A DNA stretch of 9,163 bases from Pseudomonadota bacterium (GTDB lineage: Bacteria; Desulfobacterota; Anaeroferrophillalia; Anaeroferrophillales; Tharpellaceae). The notes beneath the pieces are model-generated. The model saw only the letters and a program-made list of their open reading frames with translations, had not been told where the DNA came from and made no database searches. Positions within the stretch are counted from its first letter, which is position 1. The number at the start of each line of letters is the position of its first letter. Location: contig DAOWHJ010000058.1 of NCBI GenBank assembly GCA_030641485.1, positions 1 through 9,163 of the forward strand, written 5' to 3'. Position numbers and translations under genes: made by a program. Of the stretch, positions 1-6,287 are shown in pieces.

Positions 1-153
1 GCTTGATTTTTTGCTGACCAAATGATTACAAAAGATTTACTAGCACTTACAAGCCAATTTTTGAAGTTAAAAGGCATTAATATTTATCTTATGTTGATTT
101 GGCGAAACTGTCTCAAAAAAGCGTGAAACTTCAGTTTACCTTTTAAGTTCACA

Positions 154-186
154 TAAAAAAAGCCGGGTCGATTAAACCCGGCTTTT
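154..186 (-). terminator. Rho-independent terminator of the PEP-CTERM gene
   Basis: An 11-bp perfect stem (arms 158-168 and 176-186, core GCCGGGT/ACCCGGC) encloses a 7-base loop. On the minus strand it is followed by seven T residues (161-155), the classic intrinsic terminator form. It lies 24 bases past the stop codon of the PEP-CTERM gene. Read on the plus strand, the hairpin is followed by only four T residues, so it could also stop transcripts arriving from the left, but less efficiently. Confidence 0.93.
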
Positions 187-209
187 CACTGCAAATTTTT
201 CTTATGTTC

Positions 210-893
210 TTACTTTTTACGCCGCCTCACGACAAAAAGCAGTCCACTTCCTAAAAACCACAGCGAAGCTGGCAATGGCACTGCCGAATTGTTCGCCGAC
301 TGGTTCACCACAAAAGGCGTCTCAATAATGCCCAGAAAAGCAGTTCCAGAAGCCACTCCACAACCTACATAATGAAGCGTAGATCCACCACCGGTAAATG
401 TGGGCAAATAGCCACTAGCAAAGTAATCGGCAAGCCGCCAAGCTACAAGTTGGGTCGGGGTATGGAGCAATGCGCCATCAAGGTAGAAGACCAAACCATA
501 AACATTATTAATATAACGATCCATAACCCTGAAACTTTTAGGGTCAGACCACCAAATCATGCCCATCTGCGAGGTCGCTGTATCACCTTGACTGAAGGCA
601 TAAAAGAACTCCTCTTCGCCCTGATTGAAGTAGCCCCCAGAAACAGCACCAAAATCCTGATAGAAAGTCTCAGCCCCAGTATTAAAAAAAGTGAGTGAAT
701 CATCTGCCAACGCCAGCGAGCCCTCAAAATCACTGCCAATCCCAGGACAAAAAGAACCGGCCGCCTGGCTGTCATAAAGCACGGTGCCAGAAAAATCGAA
801 AGAGAAGGCCTGAACCCCTTTGGGTGTCAATAGCAGCAGAAGGAACACCACTGCCAACAACATCAGACTGATTTTTTTATTTTGACGAGCCAT
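210..893 (-). CDS. Exported PEP-CTERM (VPLPA-type) sorting domain protein of unknown function
   Basis: A 227-residue secreted protein. Residues 1-29 form a Sec signal peptide: basic MARQNKK, a Leu/Val-rich core, and a likely cut after VQA. The C-terminus is a PEP-CTERM tail: VPLPA at 205-209, a hydrophobic span 210-222, then RRRKK. Such tails are recognised by exosortases, which cut near the motif so the protein is released or attached at the surface; the VPLPA subtype is known for its own exosortase class. The middle part (30-204) is rich in Gly, Phe and Tyr with no domain I recognise, and has only two cysteines there (C49, C178), which could pair as a disulfide. The frame opens further upstream with GTG at 905, but GGAGG at 899-903 sits five bases before ATG 893, so that start is preferred. 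No exosortase gene is visible here. The gene seems monocistronic, with its own promoter and terminator. Function is unknown; export and sorting are well supported. Confidence 0.9.
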   Translation of the reverse strand: MARQNKKISLMLLAVVFLLLLLTPKGVQAFSFDFSGTVLYDSQAAGSFCPGIGSDFEGSLALADDSLTFFNTGAETFYQDFGAVSGGYFNQGEEEFFYAFSQGDTATSQMGMIWWSDPKSFRVMDRYINNVYGLVFYLDGALLHTPTQLVAWRLADYFASGYLPTFTGGGSTLHYVGCGVASGTAFLGIIETPFVVNQSANNSAVPLPASLWFLGSGLLFVVRRRKK

Positions 894-898
894 CATAT

Positions 899-903
899 CC
901 TCC
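899..903 (-). promoter_or_regulatory. Ribosome binding site deciding the PEP-CTERM start
   Basis: GGAGG on the minus strand lies five bases before ATG 893 but only two before ATG 896, and it overlaps the GTG at 905. This makes ATG 893 the most likely start. Confidence 0.75.
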
Positions 904-964
904 ACAAACCACTACTAACGATTTTTCAGTCGTTCCCGAACCTACAAATACCTGCTATAAAACA

Positions 965-990
965 AATGCAGCAGTTGAATGCAGCAGTTG
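965..990. repeat. Perfect tandem 13-bp repeat at the PEP-CTERM transcription start region
   Basis: AATGCAGCAGTTG occurs twice head to tail (965-977 and 978-990) with no mismatch and no spacer. The CAGTTG core occurs a third time in inverted form as CAACTG at 1008-1013, inside the spacer of the minus-strand promoter. The repeats begin about where that promoter should start its transcript, so they could be an operator or lie in the 5' leader. A recent chance slippage duplication is the simple alternative. Confidence 0.8.
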
Positions 991-1004
991 TATATGAGTA
1001 TAGT
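975..1004 (+). promoter_or_regulatory. Possible plus-strand promoter overlapping the PEP-CTERM promoter
   Basis: TTGAAT (975-980), an 18-base spacer, then TATAGT (999-1004). The -10 matches the sigma-70 consensus at five of six bases and the -35 at four of six. Its -10 shares bases with the opposing TATACT box, so the two promoters would compete. No recognised gene lies downstream on the plus strand, only a 17-codon frame at 1038-1091 preceded by AGGA. It is therefore a weak call. Confidence 0.25.
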
Positions 1005-1025
1005 CGACAACTGTATTCTAGTCAA
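997..1025 (-). promoter_or_regulatory. Sigma-70 promoter of the PEP-CTERM gene
   Basis: On the minus strand, TTGACT (1025-1020), a 17-base spacer and TATACT (1002-997) match the consensus at five of six bases in each box with ideal spacing. Transcription should start near 990, giving a leader of roughly 95 bases before ATG 893. The spacer contains CAGTTGTCGAC, which echoes the nearby tandem repeat. Confidence 0.72.
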
Positions 1026-1061
1026 TAGGAAGAAAGTATGAAAATAACATCATCTCACTAT

Positions 1062-1095
1062 TTATTTATGAACATTTTCAAGGGTTCATAAATAA
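1062..1095. repeat. Perfect 12-bp inverted repeat directly after the comF stop codon
   Basis: Arms TTATTTATGAAC (1062-1073) and GTTCATAAATAA (1084-1095) enclose a 10-base loop. The repeat lies one base past the comF stop codon (1099-1097). The stem is AT-rich (three G/C pairs) and has no T-run on either side, so it is not a standard intrinsic terminator. It may mark the 3' end of the comF operon transcript as a weak or Rho-assisted hairpin, or be a protein-binding dyad upstream of the PEP-CTERM promoter. Confidence 0.7.
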
Positions 1096-1096
1096 T

Positions 1097-1804
1097 TCAC
1101 AACTCAACTCGAGCTAAGGTTAGGGCACTAACCGAAACTGCCCCCGCTTCATTCAGAGTTGCGGCCGCAGCCTTAAGCGTCGCCCCGGTGGTTAAAACAT
1201 CATCACAAAGAAGAATTCTACGCCCTTTAACTACATTCTGATTAAGCAACCTGAATGTATCATCTCCCAGGTTAGATGCACGCTCATCACGACTCAGGGA
1301 AGCTTGCTGCTCGGTGTTAATATCTTTCACAAGCTCATGCATCCCCAGAGTTAACTGAAGCTCCGCAGCACAACAGTAGGCAATAAACAGAGCTTGATTA
1401 AAACCCCGCTTTTTAAGTGCTGAATTGGTCAATGGTATGGCCAGAATCAAGTCGAAATCCAACCTAGACAAACTTAAACGAGATAGCGTCAAAAGCACTA
1501 AGGCTTTAATCAAAGGGGAAAATTCACCCCGGCTATGATACTTCCAGGCCGGGATTATTTTCGCCAGAGCACCACCATACTGGTAGCCAGAAAAAACCTG
1601 ATCAATCTGAACAGATGACGATAAAGCCGGGGTTGTTTCGCAAACCTTAAGCTGCTCCTGACATGCAGCACAGAGAAAGTCCCCTAAACCTCCTGCTGGT
1701 GGAATCGTAACTAAAGTGTGCGCAAGAAAGTTGAAACAGATCAGACAACGACGTGGAGAGATAATATTGAAAAAGGCGGTAAAAGGGGCACACAACTTAA
1801 TCAC
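1097..1804 (-). CDS. comF: ComF family protein (phosphoribosyltransferase-like)
   Basis: A 235-residue cytoplasmic protein of the ComF/GntX family, whose members are linked to natural DNA uptake and DNA repair. Two CxxC pairs (C20/C23, C45/C48) form the N-terminal zinc finger. KKRGFNQA at 131-138 is the family signature, and LLCDDVLTTGAT at 198-209 is the PRPP-binding loop of type I phosphoribosyltransferases. Length is normal for the family. The start is GTG 1804, with AAGG (1817-1814) overlapping the gpmI stop codon nine bases upstream. The gap to gpmI is only 11 bases, so it is the last gene of the cluster. No other competence gene is in view, so a role in uptake is inferred from family only; the precise reaction of ComF is not firmly known. 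Confidence 0.93.
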   Translation of the reverse strand: MIKLCAPFTAFFNIISPRRCLICFNFLAHTLVTIPPAGGLGDFLCAACQEQLKVCETTPALSSSVQIDQVFSGYQYGGALAKIIPAWKYHSRGEFSPLIKALVLLTLSRLSLSRLDFDLILAIPLTNSALKKRGFNQALFIAYCCAAELQLTLGMHELVKDINTEQQASLSRDERASNLGDDTFRLLNQNVVKGRRILLCDDVLTTGATLKAAAATLNEAGAVSVSALTLARVEL

Positions 1805-1815
1805 TTATGGGTACC

Positions 1816-3375
1816 TTAATGGTTTTGCAGCAGGCTCACTCCAGTCATAGCTTCGGGTACTTTAATTCCCATAATCTGTAACAGGGTCGGTGCGATATCG
1901 GCAAGAATTCCGCCGCTCCGCAGGCATAAGTTACAATCGTCACAACCATAAATAATCAGAGGCACGGGATTGGTAGAGTGAGCCGTGGCCGGGTTTCCAG
2001 ACCCATCAAGTAGCGCCTCAGCATTACCATGATCGGCTGTAATCAAGGTAACAATACCCTTCTCTTTAAATTTTCCAAGGATTATGCCAAGGCAATCATC
2101 AACCGTTTCACATGCCTTGATGGTAGCGTCAATAAATCCAGTATGGCCCACCATATCGCAGTTAGCAAAATTGAGAACCGTTAAAGCATAGTTTTTTTGT
2201 TCAAGCCTGACAACCAATTCCGTAGCTACCTGGCGGGCACTCATTTCCGGTTTCAAATCATAGGTTTTCACATCCCGAGGCGAGGGAATCAACAAGCGCT
2301 CCTCGCCTGGATAAGGCTGCTCCCGTCCACCATTAAAAAAGAATGTAACATGAGCATACTTCTCCGTCTCGGCAATCCGCAACTGCGTCAACCCTAAACC
2401 AGCAACAACTTCCCCTAAGCCATTTTCCAACGATTGGCGCGGAAATGCCACCGGCAGAGCCAGTTCGTCATCATACTCAGACATACAAACATAAGCCCCC
2501 AGTTGCGGAAAAACCGGGCGCTTGAAACCGGTAAAATCATTCTGAGTCAAAGCCATCGTTAGCTCACGCGCTCGATCACCACGAAAATTGAAAAAGATAA
2601 CCCCGTCACCACTTTTTATCAGTGGTTTCTCAGCACCATCAACAGTTACAATTAACGGTTCAACAAACTCATCGAACACCTTGCGTCCATACGACTCTGC
2701 AACCGCCTCAACCGCATCCGCGAACTCGGGCCCCTCACCTAATACTAGGGTGCGCCAATGACGTTCAACCCGCTCCCAACGCTGATCACGGTCCATCCCA
2801 TAAAAGCGGCCACCCAAGCTGGCAAGCTTACCCGTACCCAGCTCGTCTAAAAACTTCTCAAGACGTCGAACATAGTCAATCGCACTGTTCGGAGGAGTAT
2901 CTCGTCCATCAAGAAAGGCGTGGACATAAACCCGTTTTAGACCTTGTTCAGCTGCAAGCCGCAACAGTGCTTCCAGATGGTCTTGATGACTATGAACGCC
3001 GCCATCTGACAGCAAGCCTAAGAGATGCAGGGCCTGTCCCTTTTCTCCGGCTTTGGCAAAGGCCTTGGCAAAGGCCTTATTATCCGCTATCGATCCATCA
3101 GAAATTGCACGACTAATTCGGGTCAGATCCTGGTAGACAATCCGGCCAGCCCCGATATTGGTATGACCAACCTCAGAATTCCCCATCTGACCAGCGGGCA
3201 ACCCGACATCCAAAGCGCTGGCACCCAACTTGGTTGCCAGAGGACCTTGAAAAAGACGATCAAAAACTGGTGTTTTTGCCGCAGCCAAGGCATTCCCAGG
3301 ACTCGGATCTGCAATCCCCCATCCATCAAGGATCACCAGGGCTACAGGCTGGACGTTAACTAATTCCTCAGACAA
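1816..3375 (-). CDS. gpmI: 2,3-bisphosphoglycerate-independent phosphoglycerate mutase
   Basis: Interconverts 3- and 2-phosphoglycerate in glycolysis and gluconeogenesis, using two metal ions and a phosphoserine intermediate in the cytosol. From the chosen start the protein has 519 residues, close to the usual 510-515. Catalytic residues are all in place: D17 in LVILDGWG, the nucleophile S67 in GQMGNSEVGH, D407 and H411 in CDMVGHTG, D448/H449 in ITADHGNAE, and H466 in TAHSTNP. The frame stays open 53 codons further upstream to ATG 3534, but that stretch overlaps the zinc-ribbon end of the preceding gene and has no family counterpart. TTG 3375 has AAAGGG (3390-3385) nine bases ahead and overlaps the preceding gene by eight bases, which suits a translationally coupled operon. 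A GTG at 3420 is a less likely alternative. Confidence 0.96.
   Translation of the reverse strand: MSEELVNVQPVALVILDGWGIADPSPGNALAAAKTPVFDRLFQGPLATKLGASALDVGLPAGQMGNSEVGHTNIGAGRIVYQDLTRISRAISDGSIADNKAFAKAFAKAGEKGQALHLLGLLSDGGVHSHQDHLEALLRLAAEQGLKRVYVHAFLDGRDTPPNSAIDYVRRLEKFLDELGTGKLASLGGRFYGMDRDQRWERVERHWRTLVLGEGPEFADAVEAVAESYGRKVFDEFVEPLIVTVDGAEKPLIKSGDGVIFFNFRGDRARELTMALTQNDFTGFKRPVFPQLGAYVCMSEYDDELALPVAFPRQSLENGLGEVVAGLGLTQLRIAETEKYAHVTFFFNGGREQPYPGEERLLIPSPRDVKTYDLKPEMSARQVATELVVRLEQKNYALTVLNFANCDMVGHTGFIDATIKACETVDDCLGIILGKFKEKGIVTLITADHGNAEALLDGSGNPATAHSTNPVPLIIYGCDDCNLCLRSGGILADIAPTLLQIMGIKVPEAMTGVSLLQNH
3053..3078. repeat. 12-bp tandem repeat inside gpmI
   Basis: TTGGCAAAGGCC is repeated at 3053-3064 and 3065-3076 and continues for two bases, a 26-base tract of period 12. 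In the protein it produces the repeated peptide KAFAKAFAKA shortly after the phosphoserine region. The segment length between flanking conserved motifs seems normal for GpmI, so this need not be an insertion. Confidence 0.75.
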
Positions 3376-4690
3376 AAGAGCAGACCCTTTCGGAGATATC
3401 GTAACTATTATAACTTCCACAATGCTGACAACGATATTTCCATTCCGGCGACAAACGTTCGCAATTTGCGCAGACAAAAACCGGCTCAAGCCGCTCTGTA
3501 CAACCCAAAGCCTTCTTGAAATGGTCAACCGCAACCTCTAAACGATGCTCCCTGCGACAAGCCAGTTCTCCGGCTAGAACTTCAAGTAAGGGGCCATTAA
3601 AACCACTCTCCCGCAACCTTTTTGCGGCAACCTCAGCCTCTTCAAATTTCTGGTTTTCAAGACAAAAACGCGCGTAAAGCCAGCGGGCTGGGCGATATTC
3701 AGGGTTACGTGAAAGTACCTTGCGATAGAATTTAAATATTTTGGAGGCACTGCCTTCAGGATCATCTAACGCCGTTACTTTCTCCATCTCAAGGAGAAAT
3801 ACAGCACTCGGTTTTTTCCAAAAACCATTTCTAAGTGCACTCAAAGCATCAGACGGCTTTTCTTCCATTTCGGACTTAAGTAGGTAAGCGGCAACATGCT
3901 CTTTGTCATTATCAAAAACCAATTTTAAGGAAGCAACTGCACTATCACGATTTCCAGCCAGCCACTGTCGGCGCGCTAATTCATAGGCACAGTTGGCAAT
4001 ACCTGAGGTCGCTCGCTTTTTCTCAACCGACCCCTTAGTCTCTCCTTTACTAATTTCCTGCCAAACCTCCAGGGCCTCACGCCAATAACCACTGCTACCA
4101 AACTGTTCGACCAACATGGTCATTAAGGCCCGGTTGCGGGGATAGCGAGATTTCATAAAGAGTAGCTGATTGGTCATGCGCAAGGGATCATCGAGACCTT
4201 TAAGTGCCTGAATCCGATACCAATGCAAACGTGGATCTTCAGGGCTCTGCTTTATTGCTTCATCCAAAACTAACAAAGCCTGGTCCGGCTGACTCTGGCG
4301 CAATTGGAAGCGGGCTAAAGCTAGGGTCGCCTCCATATTTCCTTTGTCGAGTTTTAGAACCTTATTCAAACTGGTAACTGCTTTTTTACTTTCCCCCTTA
4401 AACCCGGCCTCAATCCCCTCCACCAAAGCCTGTTGGGCAGCCTCTCTTTTCTTCGCCTTGAGGTGACGCGAGAAATCACCAACCTGCCGTTTCAAAGCCA
4501 ACAAAGAGAAAAAGACTCCACTGCCAAAGCCGCCCACAACGATTGCTACAAGCAAAAAAAACGGCATGGTGCCATCAACTTTCAAGCTTTCAGTCAAGGC
4601 CACAGAAGTCTCGACCGTATTCATATTAACGAGATAGGCCACCCCCAGGATAACTAGTAAACCACCAAAAAACATTACACGGTAAACCAT
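3368..4690 (-). CDS. LapA-LapB-like fusion: two membrane segments, TPR array and C-terminal zinc ribbon
   Basis: A 440-residue inner-membrane protein. Residues 5-21 and 43-67 are hydrophobic helices separated by a short loop and followed by a basic/charged stretch (68-90), as in the LapA (YciS, DUF1049) domain. Residues about 88-395 are helical TPR-type repeats, for example AVTSLNKVLKLDKGNMEATL and ALLVLDEAIKQSPEDPRLHW. The end carries C407-x2-C410-x10-C421-x2-C424, the same spacing as the rubredoxin-like ribbon of LapB (YciM). In E. coli, LapA and LapB are adjacent separate proteins that control FtsH-dependent turnover of LpxC and so lipopolysaccharide levels; here both parts sit in one chain. 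A role in envelope assembly is inferred. The gene lies 33 bases after rlmH and overlaps gpmI by eight bases. The upstream Shine-Dalgarno is weak, and ATG 4675 (M6) is a possible alternative start. A generic TPR scaffold is the other reading. Confidence 0.85.
   Translation of the reverse strand: MVYRVMFFGGLLVILGVAYLVNMNTVETSVALTESLKVDGTMPFFLLVAIVVGGFGSGVFFSLLALKRQVGDFSRHLKAKKREAAQQALVEGIEAGFKGESKKAVTSLNKVLKLDKGNMEATLALARFQLRQSQPDQALLVLDEAIKQSPEDPRLHWYRIQALKGLDDPLRMTNQLLFMKSRYPRNRALMTMLVEQFGSSGYWREALEVWQEISKGETKGSVEKKRATSGIANCAYELARRQWLAGNRDSAVASLKLVFDNDKEHVAAYLLKSEMEEKPSDALSALRNGFWKKPSAVFLLEMEKVTALDDPEGSASKIFKFYRKVLSRNPEYRPARWLYARFCLENQKFEEAEVAAKRLRESGFNGPLLEVLAGELACRREHRLEVAVDHFKKALGCTERLEPVFVCANCERLSPEWKYRCQHCGSYNSYDISERVCSFV
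3385..3390 (-). promoter_or_regulatory. Ribosome binding site deciding the gpmI start
   Basis: AAAGGG on the minus strand lies nine bases before TTG 3375, within the last codons of the LapAB-like gene. It supports the short GpmI start over the 53-codon longer frame. Confidence 0.6.
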
Positions 4691-4723
4691 TAGACTATAT
4701 CCACAAAGTTAAAGGTTAAAAAA

Positions 4724-5197
4724 TCAATAATGGTAAGGCTCATTTTTAATAATAGTCATAGCTCGATAGAGTTGTTCAAAAAGAAGTAGGCGTGCCAACT
4801 CATGCGGAAATGTCATCGGTGACAGTGAAATCAAGTGATCGGCTGCCTCTCGCAAGGACGGATCGTAACCAAAAGGACCGCCACAAAAAAAAACCAACTG
4901 CTGTGGCCCACTGATCATTGATTTCTGAAGAAATGAAGCAAAACCACGACTGTCCATATTTCGGCCACGCTCATCAAGTAACAACTTCAAACCCGCCGGC
5001 TTTTGAAATTCATTCAACAAACGCGGTCCTTGACGGCGGCAAAAAGCAGCTGGGGCCTCTCGCTTACCGGGTTTTTCCTCTTTAATCTCTTTAACGACAC
5101 AAGTAAGGTGACGACCTAGACGCCGCTGGTACTCGGCAATTTCCCGGCTATAGGTGCTATTTTTAGTTTTACCTACCAACATCAAAAGTAACTGCAT
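4724..5197 (-). CDS. rlmH: 23S rRNA (pseudouridine(1915)-N(3))-methyltransferase RlmH
   Basis: A SPOUT-class enzyme that uses S-adenosylmethionine to methylate pseudouridine 1915 in helix 69 of 23S rRNA on the assembled ribosome. From ATG 5197 it has 157 residues, against about 155 in the family. CGGPFG at 105-110 is the SAM-binding knot loop, PHELARLLLFEQLYRAM at 131-147 is the conserved knot helix, and the chain ends in PYHY, the typical RlmH terminus needed for the active site. An in-frame TTG at 5224 would add nine residues and overlap the rsfS stop codon as TTGA. I prefer ATG 5197 because the family normally begins right at the first beta strand (MQLLLMLVGK), and GGTGG lies about ten bases upstream. 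The chain is more divergent from E. coli in the middle, but all key parts are present. Confidence 0.93.
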   Translation of the reverse strand: MQLLLMLVGKTKNSTYSREIAEYQRRLGRHLTCVVKEIKEEKPGKREAPAAFCRRQGPRLLNEFQKPAGLKLLLDERGRNMDSRGFASFLQKSMISGPQQLVFFCGGPFGYDPSLREAADHLISLSPMTFPHELARLLLFEQLYRAMTIIKNEPYHY

Positions 5198-5220
5198 AGG
5201 TCCAATCCACCAGCTGCTCT

Positions 5221-5616
5221 TCAATTAGTTCCAGAACCACTATCCATCTGGCGTTCATCGAGAATAACTGGGGCATCACGCCAAACCCCTTCGAGATCGT
5301 AATGAAGTCTGGTTTCATTATAGAACACATGGACAACAATCTCACCATAGTCGATCAAAGCCCAACGTCCACCCTGTAACCCTTCACTGCCTAACGGGAA
5401 AAAACCCTGCTTTTTCATCTCTTGGGATAAAAACTCACTCACCGCCTGAACGTGACGATCAGAATGGCCACTGGCCACAACCAAAATATCAGTTACCGAT
5501 GAGAGATCTTTAAGATCGAGAATGACTAGATTCTCAGCTTTTTTCTCTTCGAGAAGATCCTTAATTAATAAAAGTTTTTTGTTGCCCTGTAAATCCGAAG
5601 ATTTTTTTTCAATCAT
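5221..5616 (-). CDS. rsfS: Ribosomal silencing factor RsfS (Iojap/YbeB family)
   Basis: A 131-residue protein that binds ribosomal protein uL14 on the large subunit and blocks joining of the subunits when nutrients are short. The family core is clear: SSVTDILVVASGHSDRHVQA at 39-58, then EGLQGGRWALIDYGEIVVHV at 78-97, and a tail with LEGVWRDAP at 108-116. The N-terminal 15 residues are variable and basic. Length is normal. The start codon overlaps the nadD stop as ATGA (5616-5613), so translation is probably coupled. The nadD-rsfS-rlmH order is found in many bacteria, including E. coli in a rearranged form, which supports all three assignments. Confidence 0.96.
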   Translation of the reverse strand: MIEKKSSDLQGNKKLLLIKDLLEEKKAENLVILDLKDLSSVTDILVVASGHSDRHVQAVSEFLSQEMKKQGFFPLGSEGLQGGRWALIDYGEIVVHVFYNETRLHYDLEGVWRDAPVILDERQMDSGSGTN

Positions 5617-6287
5617 TTAATATACAACCCATTCTTCAATATATAATTAGCCACCCCATCTGGCACCAGATAACGTAGCGAACGACCCGCTGCCACCTCT
5701 TTCCGCACCATGCTGGAAGAGATATCGAGCCTAGTTACAGCCATGAAATAAAGTCGGCACCCGGAAATGTGACGATAACAACCGCTCTTTTCATAGCAAA
5801 ATTCGCCCTTAAGCGCAAATGGAAAAAGCGATTCGACTAAATCATCACTCCCGGGTTCACACCCATCTCTGGATATAACAATAAAATTTGCCGTGCTGAA
5901 AAACTCGGGAAAGGCCCACCAGGTAGCAATTTCAACCCAAGCATCCCAGCCAATCACAAAATAGAGCTCAGAATGCGGGAAACGTCTTTTGAAATATTTA
6001 ATAGTTTCAATTGAGTAGGAAGTACCACCACGACGACACTCATAAGAACTCGTAGCAAAAAAGGGATTTCCTCGTCGTGCTTTACGCACCATCGCCAGCC
6101 GCTCTGCTGCCGCGACGACCTCGGCATCCCCCTTATGTGGCGGTCGGGCCGATGGTACCAGGTAGAGTTTTTCCAAAGCGAACCGTTGCCGCACCTCCTC
6201 AGCTACCCGCAGATGACCAAAGTGAATCGGATTAAAGGTGCCACCTAAAATCCCGATTCGCCTACTCTCTAATTTGACCATCGCCAT
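5613..6287 (-). CDS. nadD: Nicotinate-nucleotide adenylyltransferase
   Basis: Transfers AMP from ATP to nicotinate mononucleotide, giving deamido-NAD, an essential step of NAD synthesis. The nucleotidyltransferase signature GGTFNPIHFGH is at 15-25 with the catalytic HxGH, GGTSYSIETIKYF follows in the middle, and ISSSMVR at 189-195 is the C-terminal ATP-phosphate motif. Length is about 224 residues, in the normal range. The longest open frame starts at TTG 6293; ATG 6287 and ATG 6281 are in-frame alternatives, and none has a clear Shine-Dalgarno. I chose ATG 6287, which overlaps the end of proA by 26 bases. Reinitiation after proA translation is therefore likely. The downstream end overlaps rsfS as ATGA. 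Confidence 0.93.
   Translation of the reverse strand: MAMVKLESRRIGILGGTFNPIHFGHLRVAEEVRQRFALEKLYLVPSARPPHKGDAEVVAAAERLAMVRKARRGNPFFATSSYECRRGGTSYSIETIKYFKRRFPHSELYFVIGWDAWVEIATWWAFPEFFSTANFIVISRDGCEPGSDDLVESLFPFALKGEFCYEKSGCYRHISGCRLYFMAVTRLDISSSMVRKEVAAGRSLRYLVPDGVANYILKNGLYIK

Noticed and set aside
1..153. Possible gene end or start at the left edge
   Set aside because: All plus-strand frames meet a stop within the first 25 bases and minus-strand frames have frequent stops. The stretch is AT-rich with no repeat or RNA structure I can support.
372..698. Plus-strand 108-codon open frame inside the PEP-CTERM gene
   Set aside because: It lies fully antisense to a gene with clear signal peptide, sorting tail, promoter and terminator; no family features or ribosome site support it.
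906..990. Cyclic-di-GMP (GEMM) riboswitch in the PEP-CTERM leader
   Set aside because: Such switches are common before surface-protein genes in this lineage, but the conserved GEMM core sequences are absent. Only a small AACGA/TCGTT hairpin (918-935) is visible.
906..1096. Sigma-54 (RpoN) promoter for the PEP-CTERM gene
   Set aside because: PEP-CTERM genes are often RpoN-controlled, but no GG-N10-GC pair in a TGGCAC/TTGC context is present; a good sigma-70 promoter is.
2622..3116. Plus-strand 164-codon open frame inside gpmI
   Set aside because: It is antisense to a conserved enzyme with all catalytic residues; the His/Gln/Pro-rich product is typical of a shadow frame.
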